From NCBI GenBank assembly GCA_963920575.1, contig OY986969.1, forward strand, positions 20,693,288-20,757,287: a DNA stretch of 64,000 nucleotides, given 5' to 3'. Positions 22,601 to 34,216 of this stretch are shown one piece after another. This DNA is from Narthecium ossifragum (taxonomy: Eukaryota > Streptophyta > Magnoliopsida > Dioscoreales > Nartheciaceae). Below the pieces are notes generated by a model. The model was not told where the DNA came from, ran no database searches, and saw nothing but the letters and a program-made list of their open reading frames with translations. The translations under genes and the position numbers were made by a program. Within the stretch, counting starts at the first letter, position 1. Each line of letters begins with the position of its first letter.

Positions 22601-23334
22601 TGCAACTCATCTGCTGGTGTGTAGCTACATTTAAATCTTTTCCATATTTTTATGCAATATGTTGTCGTTACACAATTAACATTAATACTCACATGAAGAG
22701 AAATTATATACATCTGCAATGTTGGAAGTCCTAGTTTTCGTTTTGCTTATGGAGATATCATCTGTACTTGTTTGTTGCAGATCCAGCTAATGCTGCAATT
22801 ATTGTCCAATGTGGTGGGATTCCTTTAGTCATACAGTGCTTGTCAAGTCCAGTTACAAACACTGTAAGCACCTTAACTCGAAATAGACAAGATTATCTAC
22901 CTTAGGACGTAGAACTAGATAGAAAACCATCACGTACGTGAGGTGGTAGCTAACTGTTAACTCGTAAGCATCTTATGCTTCCATTCTCATATGTCAAAAT
23001 GAATATGAGCTTCTACAATGGTTTCCTAGAAGCCAGTAGAATGAGTAATGACCATGGTAAACACATGGCTTCATTGTAGATTTGGTGTTTTTAAGGTTCA
23101 AATAGTTTATCTATAGGATTTTTTTTCTAGGATATCCAGATGATTAATTCTTTTCTCGGTAACCTACAGGTGAACTATGCCCTTGGTGCCTTGTATTACT
23201 TATGTAATGCATCTTCCAAGAGAGAGATCTTGAGACCAGAAGTGGTAGAACTAATAAGAAGATATGCGGCAACTGATGTTAGTGTCCACTTCCGCAACCT
23301 GGCTACTGCATTTTTGGACAAGCATGTGAACTGA
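19690..23334 (+). CDS. ARMC7: Armadillo repeat-containing protein 7, complete, six exons
   Basis: Coding exons are 19690-19761, 20004-20040, 22374-22447, 22523-22616, 22781-22863 and 23170-23334; all introns are GT-AG and phases join cleanly, giving 174 aa. The protein starts [20 protein letters not shown] and has the blocks [51 protein letters not shown] and [14 protein letters not shown], ending FLDKHVN. These match the small conserved ARMC7 family of eukaryotes (about 175-200 aa), which consists of a few armadillo repeats. ARMC7 is a helical-repeat binding protein; I know no settled plant role, though family members have been linked to spliceosome assembly. Intron 2 is long (2.3 kb) and holds repeat sequence. 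The gene looks intact. The promoter may come from the adjoining Copia-like LTR. Confidence 0.95.
21120..21730. repeat. MITE-like and palindromic repeat in ARMC7 intron 2
   Basis: 21120-21300 starts GGGTCCGTTTGGGTG and has the look of a MITE (GTTTGG ends, CACCCAAACAC inside). 21349-21411 holds CCGGTACATTCC and GACCGGTACGCCACCGTGCC, a CCGGTA-rich self-complementary repeat, followed by a polypyrimidine tract to 21610. Boundaries are not resolved. Confidence 0.4.
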
Positions 23335-23985
23335 TAAACCAAATAGTAGTTTTTGTGTTGATGGTTTTCCAGCAGTGCTGTTTTCTCTCCAAACTGATGT
23401 TTTGATATGGTTCAAGATTGGATGTAAATCGTGCAATTGCCAAGAATCTGGACTTCCATCGAAACTGATCATCCTTAATATCGAGTTATTGGTGTTTCAA
23501 GCAAAAAGAGGAAGCAGCGGAATCAAAAGGCAGCTTCCATCTCGTGTATAGACCAATCTATTAGATTTTAGGTGAGATTGAGAACGTTAGATATCCTTCA
23601 TGAAGGGCTTTGTGGCTGTACATTATATTTTACAATGGAAAACTGGTGTTTCAATATTCAATGCACTCTGCCAGTTGAGATTTCCTCTGGTGTTTTAGAA
23701 GGTAGTAAAGTGTGTCATGTGGAATGAGATACATGCTTACTGTACATCTCAAAAGTGGATGGGCTGGCTAGAATCTAGACTGCTAGTAATAGATGTCGTA
23801 TGTAGACATTAGGCTCAACTAATGTATAAGAAAAAAAAGAAAGAGTAACTTATTGAACTGGGCATGGCCATTGATCACTTCCTTGTCCTTGTTCATGACA
23901 TTCTGCTGTCAAGAGCAGGCCACAAATTGCTACTACGATCTTTACGAGTGAATATACACAAGGACCCAAAAAAAAAAAAAAAAAA
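23335..23985 (+). other. ARMC7 3' flank; no other gene seen
   Basis: AT-rich sequence expected to contain the ARMC7 3' UTR. It ends in a 20-A run at 23968-23987, next to the repeat that starts GCAGATAATTGGCG. Nothing else was recognised. Confidence 0.5.
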
Positions 23986-23987
23986 AA

Positions 23988-24500
23988 AGCAGATAATTGG
24001 CGTTTAGTGCTATGGATAAGGAAATATTTAATCCCAGGTCCTCATACATTTTTCTTAAGGCATTTAATGTATAATATTTTTTTATTATTAAAATGCCCTT
24101 TCAATATTCCTAACATATCCCAGTGACGGTTGATATTCTAGTGACTGTTCATATTCCTGGTGAAAAGTAAGTTACTTTTCATGATTACGGAAAATAAGTT
24201 ACTTTCCACGATTACGGAAAGTAACTTATGTTTTTGGTGATGAAATCGTTGTAAATAACTTGAGTTTTTTTTTTCCACTTTTTGGGTATTGTATAAGTTA
24301 CTATCTACTTTTTTGTAATTGTACAAGATATTTTTCATGTGTACAAATTACATTTGTACAATGTAACTTGTACAAGTTACTTTCCACTTTTTTGTAATTG
24401 TAGATTTGTGGAAAGTAACTTGAGTCAAAAATTAGTCAAACAAATTAAAAAATATTTATGAAAAATTTGATTGCCAATCACAAGAATTAACAAGTGGGAG
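23988..24500 (+). repeat. Repeat with AAGTTACTTTCCA motifs, copy 1
   Basis: It opens with the phrases GGCGTTTAGTGC, GGAAATATTTAATCC and CTTAAGGCATTTAATGTATA, then GTGACTGTTCATATTC, then many AAGTTACTTTCC / GGAAAGTAACTT pairs. A second copy in opposite orientation occupies 50647-51115. Both read inward from a free end, so this is the terminal part of a dispersed element. Confidence 0.7.
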
Positions 24501-24870
24501 GCAATTTACTTGTCAAAATTCAAAAAAAAAAAAGAAAAAAAAGCGGGAGGTCCACGCAGGAGGACATCCGTTTTCAAAAAAAAATGAAAAAAAAGGTGAG
24601 GATGGAGCTGATGGGATCCGGAGGGGGCGCGGGGCGCCGCCGGTGACGGGATCCGACCGCACCGCCTCCCTTCCGGCATCGCAAAAATTAACAAGTGGGA
24701 GACATAATTTACTTGTCAAAATTTTAAAAAAAAAAGAAAAAAAGCGGGAGGTCCACGCAGGAGGACATCCGATTTCAAAAAAAAAAATGAAAAAAAGGTG
24801 AGGATGGAGCTGGACGGCGGCGACGGGATCTGAAGGGGGCGCGGGGCGCCGCTGGCGACGAGATCCGGAG
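24486..24870. repeat. Direct tandem repeat, period about 201 bp
   Basis: AATTAACAAGTGGGAG at 24486 and 24687 each begin a copy with A-rich runs, GCGGGAGGTCCACGCAGGAG, GTGAGGATGGAGCTG and GGGGGCGCGGGGCGCCGC. The second copy leads into the GC-rich minisatellite. Confidence 0.8.
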
Positions 24871-25480
24871 GGGCGGCCGAATCTTGAGCGGGGCGACCGA
24901 AAGGGGGGCGGTGTGGTCGGATTTGGGGCAGGGACGTCAGTTTCGGGGCGGCGGACGCCGGATCCGGGGCGGGGACGCCGGATCCGAGGCAGGGACGCCG
25001 GATCCAGAGGCGGGGGCTGCCGGATCTGGGCGGCGGTGGTGGATCTGGAGCCGAATTTGGGCGGGGGGCGGTCGGATCTCGAGAGGGCCGGCTGGATCTT
25101 GAGCGGGGCGACCGGAAGGGGGGCGGTGCGATCGGATCCGGGGGCGGGGACGCCGGATCTGAGGCGGGGGCTGCCGGATCCGGGCGAGGGCGGTGGATCT
25201 GGAGCCGGATCTGGGCGGGGGCGGCCGGATCTCGAGAGGGCTGGTCAGAAGGGGGGCGCTGCGGCCGGATCCGGGGTGAGGACGCCAGATCCGGGGCGAC
25301 GGACGCCGGATCCAGAGGCGAGGGCTGCCGAATCTGGGCGAGGGCGACCGGATCTTGGGAGGGGCGACCGGATCTTGAGCGAGACGACCGAAAGTGGGGC
25401 GGTGTGGCCAGATCCGAGGCAGAGACGCCAAATCTGGGGCTGGGATGCCAGATCCGGGACGACGATGGGTTCTGGAGGGG
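24850..25480. repeat. GC-rich minisatellite, unit around GGCGGGGACGCCGGATCC
   Basis: Irregular copies of GGGACGCCGGATCC, GGGGGCTGCCGGATCTGGGC and GGGGCGACCGGATCTTGAGC fill about 630 bp. Open frames of 191-270 codons run on both strands because the unit has few stops; their products are Arg/Pro/Gly/Ser repeats with no recognisable domain, so I do not call genes. Confidence 0.85.
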
Positions 25481-25764
25481 GCGGTGACAGGGGTGGGCTG
25501 GGAGGGTCTCATTGCCCCCTATTGCCAAATCAAAAAAAAAACATTCTGACCAACTGCCAAAGCCTATTTTTTTTCTGCCCCTATTGACCCTTTTGCTAAA
25601 AAAAAGACCCTAAGAAACGGAGGGAAAACACTCATCACTGCATAGTAACTCCGCAAATGCCTTTTTCTAGGTAGCTACCTCTTCCTCTTTCCATTTCATG
25701 AACCTCTAGCTGCTCCCCTTCTCTCCAGACTGCGACCCTCTCGATTTGCTTGGAGGTGTCTTCT

Positions 25765-28585
25765 TACTTGTTTGGCCTTTGGCTTTTNNNNNNNNNNNNN
25801 NNNNNNNNNNNNNNNNNNNNNNNNNNNNNNNNNNNNNNNNNNNNNNNNNNNNNNNNNNNNNNNNNNNNNNNNNNNNNNNNNNNNNNNNNNNNNNNNNNNN
25901 NNNNNNNNNNNNNNNNNNNNNNNNNNNNNNNNNNNNNNNNNNNNNNNNNNNNNNNNNNNNNNNNNNNNNNNNNNNNNNNNNNNNNNNTGTTTTCTGTTTT
26001 CATTTTCTGAAAATGAAAATATGAAAACAAGTTTGGTTTGAAATGTTAAAAAACTATTTTCTGAAAATGAAAACATGAAAATATGTTTGGTTTGTAACTA
26101 TAGTTTTTGTTTTCAATGAGTTTAATTTTATAAGCTAATTATCATTATTTTGCATCTATGCGTGAAAGAGATCATTAATATATGAGTTTTATATCTTATT
26201 TGTAATTTACTATTTTGGAGCTATTAAATCTCTTTTTTAAGCAAGTATATAATGTATATATTCAAGGCATAATTTTTTTCATAAGCAATACATACATTTG
26301 ACTTTTAAATTGAGCAAAATAATAGAAATTAGATATTTAAAACGCACATAACATTAAAGCAGTATTGAACTACAACATTCGCCAAATAAAATATGATAGC
26401 ATCAAATTTGTTGTCTAAAGCAACACTATAACATTATCTAAACCCTCATCACCACTGTCTTGATCCAAAGTTATGCGACCATGTCCTTCCAAAGGAAGCC
26501 ATGTGTTCTCGATATTATTCAATCCATCGCCACCAAAGTGTTGTTTGAAGAATGTTGAGCTCTCACCACTTGACTGACTGACTGGTAGAGTTTCATTTAC
26601 CTGGTCATTTTCCCAATTCCGACATCACCTCTTTCGGTTCCCTGTCTTCAGTTGCACTAGATGATGTTCTGCTTGAAGTGGCACCATCCGTTGTCATGTC
26701 ATTGAACAGAAATAAGGGCAATCCTGGTTCAATGTTCTTCACATAGGAAAAATGAGGAGACGACAATCCTTCCAAAAAAATTATAGAACTATAAGTCATA
26801 ACGCAAAAACATGCAAGCAGCTAACTATACTTTTATGTATGAAACAACAATTCAAGTAATATGGAAGGTATAGTAGTGCTACGAATGACCCAGTATCGAA
26901 TATTGGTGATAATATCAGCAAAAGAACATCCTCCCATACTTCCAGACATGATGAGCTCCAAAAAATCTTGTAACAGTCCAAAAGAAATTGATTCTGTGAA
27001 AGATGGAACCAGTAGATAAAATACTACTGATATTGCCATCCCTGCTCAGAATGTGTCTGTTTTCCTGATATCAATTGGATTGAAACTAGCTACTTGTGAT
27101 AATTTCGTAACATGTACCAAAAGCTGTCATACAAGCTGAAAAAGATTCCTTTTGAATTAAAAGAGGTCTTCATACACTTCAAGATTGTTAGTGATCAGAA
27201 TAATTAGTATGAATACAAACTTCATGCTTTCTGCCAATGTCCTTGAATATAAAAAAGTGTAAAATTGTATTAACAAGTTTGAACCCTTGAAGATGAAAGA
27301 TTTAAGAACTGGAGCTTTTCTACATATATGTTTTAAACTAGATATGAATCTTGGACAAGTCTCATGGGTGTCTTTCTTTGACCTTGGATGAGTACTTAAT
27401 TGAGAAGAGAACTGTAAGGTAGAATAGTAGAAATACATATTGTGTTCAAGTTGCAAGTCTTTAAAGCAAGAGCTAATTTGAAGACATGACAATGATATCT
27501 AATTCAAAGGAAGGAGAACTAATATGGTAACCAATTTATCATCAATTGACTCATGATATCAGCTAATTTTGCAGTGGGTTGTCACTACATCCAAACGCAT
27601 TTAATTACTCACAAAAAAGCAAAGCCCTACAACCTGAAACCAAAATGGTATATCAAACTGGCAAAAACCAAAACAATTTTATGGGTTTTAACTCTCTATT
27701 TTTGCTGATCTTTTAAGGGCTAATCAAAGGAATGATCTCAAGCACTTGGGTATTTCCAATTTGCCTTCCTTTTGATCGGTTTGGCAACACATCAAGAGGA
27801 ACACGGATCCAAAAAAGGCTCCAAATGCATTCAAACCCATCTCTTTCAACACTGTCAAAACAAACATAAAAGCCCAAAAAAATTCACGCATGAAAAAGGA
27901 AAAAACCATTGATGGGTTTTGCAAAGAACAATCAAAGAACCACAAAGAAGATGCCAACAAACGAGAGAGAGAGAGAGAGATGAAACGCAAGCAAATATGA
28001 GGAGTGGTAGCTGGAGGGATTGAGAGAAGGGGTCTAATATATAGTACTCACAGTTCCTCAATGGTGGCCGACTTCAGGCAGGATAGCAGTAGATCTAATC
28101 AGCCTTGGAGGGAGAGGCGAAGCTTCCGTAGGCGAGTCGCAGGAGATCAGATCGGCCACAGTTCCTCAATGGATGCGTCGCAGCAGATCTAAGCCTCCAT
28201 CAGATAGATGCGTCGAGCATGAAGAGGAGAGATTGAGAGAAGGGGCGGAGAGAGAAAGAGAGAGGTGGTCAGCGAGATGGGAGAGAGGACCATCCGGATC
28301 GAAAGAGGGTGGAGGAGGAGCGGCGGAGAGAGAGTGAGGCGGCGGTGAGATGGAAACGAAGAAGCGTCGGGAGAGAGAGGGTTTCGATCGCGAGGGGTTT
28401 TAAAACGTTTTCACCATTTTCTGAAAACGGTGAAAACGATAAAATACTGTTTTCCAAATTTTCCAGAAAACATCATTTTCGTTTTCTAAAAACATTTTCA
28501 ACGTTGACATACCAAACGCATTTTCAAAGCTATTTTCTGTTTCCTAAAAAATAAAAATAAAAAATGACCAAACCAAACAGGTCCT
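25765..28585. mobile_element. Non-autonomous DNA transposon with long subterminal inverted repeats (contains assembly gap)
   Basis: The left end CTTGTTTGGCCTTTGG (about 25768) and the right end, whose complement reads GGACCTGTTTGGTTTGG, are similar. Both sides continue into TTTTCTGTTTTC / GAAAATGAAAA / ATTTTCAGAAAAC sequence repeated inside (25988-26090 and 28400-28560). Between them is 2.3 kb with no transposase that I recognise. Minus-strand pieces at 26605-26799 and 26430-26600 look exon-like (acidic, Ser/Thr-rich), and a minus frame at 27724-27990 follows a GA-rich leader. These could be captured host exons but I cannot identify them. Confidence 0.55.
25788..25987. other. Assembly gap, 200 N
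   Basis: A run of exactly 200 N, a placeholder size. Frames crossing it are artefacts. Confidence 0.99.
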
Positions 28586-29300
28586 TAAATTTCCTCCATC
28601 TTCAGTTCATACAAAGGAGATACAACTTGTGAATACCATAACTAGACATGCTATATTTTAACTATTTCACTTCATTATCCCAGGATTTCAACTAAGTGAT
28701 TGTCCTTCAGATTTGGAAAGCAATTCGCACTTCTATTTCATCCTCAGTCACAAACATGTTGCAAAAGTAAGCCGAAGAGAATTATGTCAGCAAATAAATG
28801 TTGTCGACAGTCTGAGAGCTCTTTTTTTTTTTTTTTTGACAGATAGCAAAAAGGATTGTCAAGATTTGTGTATATATTAATATATGCATCCAAGCCCGCT
28901 TCATCTGCTTTGACATCTATCTCCCTTAATAATTTAATTAAAAGTAGTTGATTCAATATTCTGAGTCATCCAACAACCATGCTTAGAAATAACATCAAAG
29001 TAGTAAAGAGCAAGAGCAACCATGGATAACTTCGTACAATGGGTAGCACACAACTTTCCAGTAGTAAAACTACAAAATATTTACTCGTTAGCAAAAAATA
29101 GTTTTTAAACAATCCATAACCATTCCTGAGCCTAGGATAGAATCTATAGATAATAATTCACAGTTCAATCATCGAAAAATTAGTATATGACCTGTCCAAG
29201 TTTGATTTCAGCAAAGCAAGAATATGCTTGTGGGCATCCTGCAAAAGTCTGAAATTCTTTCCCATTGTGGAGTTTTTCCCATACCATCCATCAAATCGGT
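28586..29300. other. Non-coding AT-rich interval
   Basis: No gene or clear repeat was recognised. It contains a T run at 28822-28839. Confidence 0.4.
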
Positions 29301-31620
29301 TACACCCCGACTCATAAAACCCATCCAGATCGGAGCGTGAGCCTCCTAAACCTATTCAACATCATCAACAGGCGCAATAATATATCAAACTACTATGAAT
29401 TTAAACAAATATACATAGAGCAAACAAAGAAACTACTAAATATTACATTCCTCAAAATTTACATTAATAACTATTACAAACTTTCTCAAATGGATGAATA
29501 TAGAATTTATACAATTCAGTCCTCAAATACATTAGATCATACATCAATTTATACATTATTAACTAAAACTGTAAATTAGATGTAGAAGAACTTCTAGAAG
29601 CTCCAAGTTCTCAATCACTTCGTGAATGTCGCGCCATCTTTTAGAAGACCACCTGAAGGAAGGAACTGCATCAACCTGCATGGTCGATGCCCCAGGTAGG
29701 GTGAGTAACAATACCCAGTAGGTGACTAACTAACGATACATAATAAACTAACTAATATAACCGATATAAATAAACAATGTAATTTGGTGCCTACGTCTTA
29801 CCTCAATGGAAGTCACATCCTAAACCCAAGCTCGCAATCGACCTATCACTCTCCACCACAGTCTGGGCTACTATCCTACCAACTGTGGCCCCAACTGAAT
29901 CGGCGTCTACCATCAAACATTATGCTACCTCCCAATAGCCACTAAGACTAAGGTTCCAGAAAGTCAACCAATTCTCGAAGTGATAGAAATTTAATTTTTC
30001 TCATCCAAATCGAATTGTATATTCATTTTCCTAAAGCCCCGATCGATCACGGCGATCCACGTTTACCCGTAGCCTCGATCGCAAAGCACCTAGACCCGAC
30101 CCCGGCCTAAACTCATCCAGATCCGAGCTATTCAAAACTCTCGGATCGGCGATCGAACCCATCGCCTACCATTTAACCTAAATGCCTCTAATGCAAACAT
30201 TATGCATGAGCCTGCACAATCGACGAGCCTAGGTGTCTCTATATGACATTTCATCAAACATATCAAGTATAACATGTATCATGCTAAAAGAGACCTAAAA
30301 GAATAAGCATACGCAAGGCTAGGATTACATAGGGATACAAGAGGCTAACAAGGCATAAATATAATATAAAGTTACCATTATAACCCATCATGAGTTCATT
30401 AGCATCAAGCTATGCATTGAGCATCCAAGCTCCTCAAGAGCTTACTAGTAATCTCATTACTTGAAACATACCAATATTGGAAAATAACCACTCACGCCTC
30501 TACAAGACTTACCAACATGCAAGCTATGCATTAATTAACCACAAAATTTCACAATAGTTTATTTCGTGCCATCTCTTTTTAGCATTTCATCAAACATCTC
30601 ATGGGCTATGCATATATTATAGACATTTAGCATTGAACAAGTATAAATTACATCAATGGCATAAAAATTCCATCTTTATCATCTAGCAGGTATCCTAGCA
30701 TGACATTTAGCATAACGTATCAAACAATCAAGTCAATCCGAGTCCGAAATCCAACACAAGTCGCTGAAAAACCCAAACCTTGATAAGAAATGGCTGAAAT
30801 ATAAAAGATGTCATAAAACCTACAAAACGTATCCTAATTCTCTAAAAAATTGCACATAGACCCTATTCATCATCAACAATGATATATCCAAAATTCAACC
30901 CAATTGGAGCTCGAAAACCCAATCAAATCCCCGAAATACAACCTTCAGCCGGAAATAGAGAAAGGGCCATAAATGCCATCAAATTCATCAAAAACATTCC
31001 AAACTTTGTAGGCAGAATCTATCCCATGCCAGATATAACATATCAAAATTTAAGAGGTCGGGAAGTCATTGAAACACCGCTCGAAAAATCAACTAGGAAA
31101 ACCCCGAAATGCTGAAAAGTCTGCTACGTCACAGCCCACGAGATAATTCACTATAAATCGTAAAAACATTAAACAAATATGAAATTACTTGGATCTGAAA
31201 GTAGACTCGAAGATCTACAACTGTCATGAAGAAAGCTTCATGAGATTCCATACGGAGAATTAACAGTTTGAAGAAGAAGTGACTGTGAAAGAGGGTTTGG
31301 GGAAAACCACGAAAATCCGAGAATAAGTTGGTTAAAGCCTCTTTAAATCCCCTCCAAATGCCATGAAACTATAAATCCAACATTACTACGGGTAGGGGGA
31401 GATATTTGAAGCATTAGATTTAAAAACTAACTAGGGAACCATCTTGAGAGAAGAAAGAGCATAGATATAAGAAAGAAGCAAGAACACCCATGGGGAAACC
31501 ATTCAAATCCATTTTAGTCATGCAATAGCTACAATAGAGAGAAGAGGCATATAGAAATAAATCAAAAATCATATATCCCAATGTTGGCATGCATTCAAAC
31601 AAGCCATAGTCTAAGCTATT
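29301..31620 (-). mobile_element. LTR copy of the TGTGAGGACC family in reverse orientation, truncated
   Basis: The plus strand starts TACACCCCGACTC, then AAACCCATCCAGATCGGAGCG, the complement of the GGATGGGTTTTCTAGGTCGGG end of copy A. Further blocks match in reverse: the TACTCACCCTACCTGGGG site (complement of 29690-29710) and the GCATTAGAGGCATTTAGGTT and GGCGATGGGTTCGATCGCC phrases (complement of 30145-30195). The family 5' end is missing; the next element (GCCCCCGTTTGGTTGG) starts at 31622. No array of GATC palindromes was seen in this copy. Confidence 0.7.
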
Positions 31621-31713
31621 AGCCCCCGTTTGGTTGGGGGTTAAGGGGGTTAGGGGTAAAAAAAGTGGGGATAAGAAATGGGATAAACCTAACTCAATTT
31701 TGGCATTTGGCTT

Positions 31714-31911
31714 ACACTTTACGTAGATATATTTAAATTAATTTAATAATTAATTTATATATTATAATCTTAACCCACGAGCTTTGGATAAGGATAAGAA
31801 TTATAAAACGTATAAAATATTTAATATTATAATAGTAGATAAGCTCGTGGGTTAAGATTATAATATATAAATTAATTATTAAATTAATTTAAATATATCT
31901 TCGTAAAGTGT
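31714..31911. repeat. Near-perfect inverted repeat, 71-bp arms, 56-bp loop
   Basis: Left arm 31714-31784 (starts ACACTTTACGTAGATATA, ends CACGAGCTT) and right arm 31841-31911 are reverse complements with one mismatch in 71 positions by my reading. The loop is 31785-31840. The RNA would form a long hairpin. Confidence 0.92.
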
Positions 31912-32255
31912 AAAAAATATATAATATTTGGATATGCTAGTTGAAGCTACGCAGTCACGCATGATATTATGTCACACACTTTGCTTGAAGTGTCTATTGC
32001 TTTGGTCACTCATAATTAAGTTATTTGGAGATGACATTAGCCGTTCCCCATTCTGGTTCTTTGCATATCTGTATTGAGCATTTGTCTGTTTATGATAATT
32101 TCGAAGAAATACCCTTTTTGGCTTAGATTTTCCTTTGCTTTTAGTGTGTGAGAGCAATTGCAAAACAGGTCAAAAGCACCTAGATACACATATCTAAGCC
32201 TGAATGAATAGTTTGGAATATTGAATGTGTAATTTGCATCCCTAAATGCTTCTGT

Positions 32256-33290
32256 AAAGGGGAAATTAGTTTTTAGTACCCACTAATTTTAAGGTTTTAC
32301 AATCTGCTACCCTCTAGTTAGAAAATATAACTTTAGTATCTCTAATTACAATATAGATCGATTTAGTACCCTATCGTCAGACGGCGTTAGTCGCCGTTCA
32401 TAGAAAACCGCTCATGTGTACGATGTTTACACGTGGCAGCATCTGATGAGGAGAGAGAGAGAGAGAACTAGAGAGAGAGAATGAGAGAGAGAGAGAGAGA
32501 GAGAGGTGGCCGGCACTACTCCTTCCACCGCCGCCTCTCCTCACCGCCTCCCGGATCTCCTCCGCCAGCCTCCCATTCAGCTTCGGTCCGGCGTGGCCGA
32601 GCGAGGAAATCAAGGAAGCCCGGTCATTGGCCTCGCAAAAGTCGCCTTTCCCCTCTCTAGCGATCTTCGACTCCATGGTGTCGAAGAGTGTTCCAAAAGT
32701 TCCCCGGACTCCGGGATGACGGCCTGGTGACGCGAGGATAGGAGGTAAAAGAGGAGCTTTTTGAGAGGGGCGTGGTTGGGCTCAGTGGTGTCGAGGTAGG
32801 ACAGGATGCGGTAGCCGCTGGTGAGCTCGGTGAAGGGGGGATGTGATGAGGAGCGCCGTCGCCAGTGGAGCCATCGTCGCCATCGCCAGTGGAGCCTTCG
32901 TCGCCGCCGCAGCAAGATACCCCGGAGATCTCACCGCCGGAGCGAGGCTAATCCGACACCATCCGTGGGCCATCACCGTCGCCTTCCTAGGCGCTAGGAG
33001 GGGGTGATGTCGCCGTCGCCGGCGCACCCCGCCATCACATTCTCTCTCGACGACATCGTGAGATCGAGCCGAGGTCGACTTTGGAGAGCGCGTCTCCGCC
33101 GTCCACGTTCGTGATGCTCGCTGCTGTAGCGTGACAACTCCGGAGACGGTGGCCGTCGTCGAGCTCTAGCGCCATTATGGGATGTCTCTAAATCCACTCA
33201 CCGTCAAACGCACCCGAAATATCTTATCGCCATCAACGGTGCGACCTCCGGTAAAGCCCGCCGCCAATCCAGCGCGTCATCCAGCGCATT
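32256..33290. mobile_element. Gene-capturing (Pack-MULE-like) element carrying the CYP74A fragment
   Basis: The left end starts GGGGAAATTAGTTTTTAGT, followed by repeated TTTAGTACC/TTTAGTATC phrases, then AGACGGCGTTAGTCGCCG, AAACCGCTCATGTG and a GA-rich tract (32450-32503). This order matches, in reverse, the right side of the nsLTP block at 16860-17060. The GC-rich interior is the captured sequence. The right end and target duplication are not resolved. Confidence 0.5.
32600..32836 (-). pseudogene. Captured fragment of allene oxide synthase (CYP74A)
   Basis: On the minus strand the frame from 32834 reads FTELTSGYRILSYLDTTEPN, then HAPLKKLLFYLLSSR and VIPE, the conserved block of plant CYP74A (allene oxide synthase, first step of jasmonate synthesis from 13-hydroperoxy-linolenate). 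After a frame change it continues with LFDTMESKIAREGKGDF and CEANDRASL, also CYP74A-like. Only about 80 of roughly 500 residues are present, without the haem-binding Cys region, so it is non-functional. It lies in a GC-rich block (32500-33240) inside a transposon and has no recognisable exon-intron flanks. Identity is from memory of the family. Confidence 0.75.
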
Positions 33291-33733
33291 ATAATATAAT
33301 TAAGTATGAAAGTCAAGGGGAATATTATATGCATTATAATATTATTAATTAAATCCCCAATATATCCAATACAAATGTCTATTTGGAGTTTACTTTCCAA
33401 ACCTCAAAAATCCCTATTACTATTCCATTTTTTGTATCCAACACCATTTTTTTATCCCAAGCAATCAAACTGATTTATCCCTACTTTTCAACCAAACACC
33501 ACAAGTGAAATAACTTTATCCCACTACTTATCCCAGCATACTAATCCTAGAAGCGTCTAAACCCGGAATAGCCTATCTCGCAACCAAATGCCAACGAGTC
33601 AGTTTTCCCAAAGTGAGCACGAAGACTACGTTTTAGTGTGTTCCATGGAGTAAGTCAATTTGTGTCCACCCAGTTTCAATGAGCCCCTGCTATTTTATTA
33701 TTTAGGAGTGGTAAGCTGCTGCTTTCAGATTAT

Positions 33734-34172
33734 AAGGCCATTATGGCATGTTTGGTTCGCTCATTTTAGCTAGAATGGAATGCCTTTTTTTCATTTCGAG
33801 AAGCCCTTCCGTGGTTTGGTTCTCCAATTTTGGCCGGAATGGAATGCCTCATTCATTCTCGAGGAGGAATGACCCATTCCTCCCACCCCCGGTATTGATC
33901 CATTCCATTCAGACTTGAATGATGAATGTGATGTCTAATGACATAATTACCCCTTGGTAGTCAATCTCAATTGTTGAATTAAATCACCTTAATCATTGGA
34001 TGAATTAAATCGCCACCATTGGATTGCACTCAGATCAATATATTTTATATCTATATATTTTATGTGTACTATTTTATATGTATATATTTTATGTGTATAT
34101 ATTTTATATGTATATATTTCATATGTATATAAATATAGACCCAAAGGCTAAAATGAAAAATAGATAAACTAT

Positions 34173-34216
<44 letters not shown>

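Larger units (their letters stand above)
31622..33600. mobile_element. DNA transposon with GTTTGGTTGGGG end and nested inserts
   Basis: The left edge is GCCCCCGTTTGGTTGGGG with GGGGATAAG phrases. The right part (33420-33595) has the complementary phrases TTTATCCC, CTACTTTTCAACCAAACACC and CCCACTACTTATCCC, ending near GCAACCAAATGCC. A similar right-hand sequence recurs at 35700-36060. It encloses a 71-bp inverted repeat and a GC-rich block with an allene oxide synthase fragment. Confidence 0.5.

Noticed and set aside
24716..25587. Open frames of 191-270 codons on both strands
   Set aside because: They are translations of a GC-rich minisatellite, with only Arg/Pro/Gly/Ser repeats.
25696..26076. 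Open frames through N runs (also 50399-50825)
   Set aside because: They consist of gap characters.
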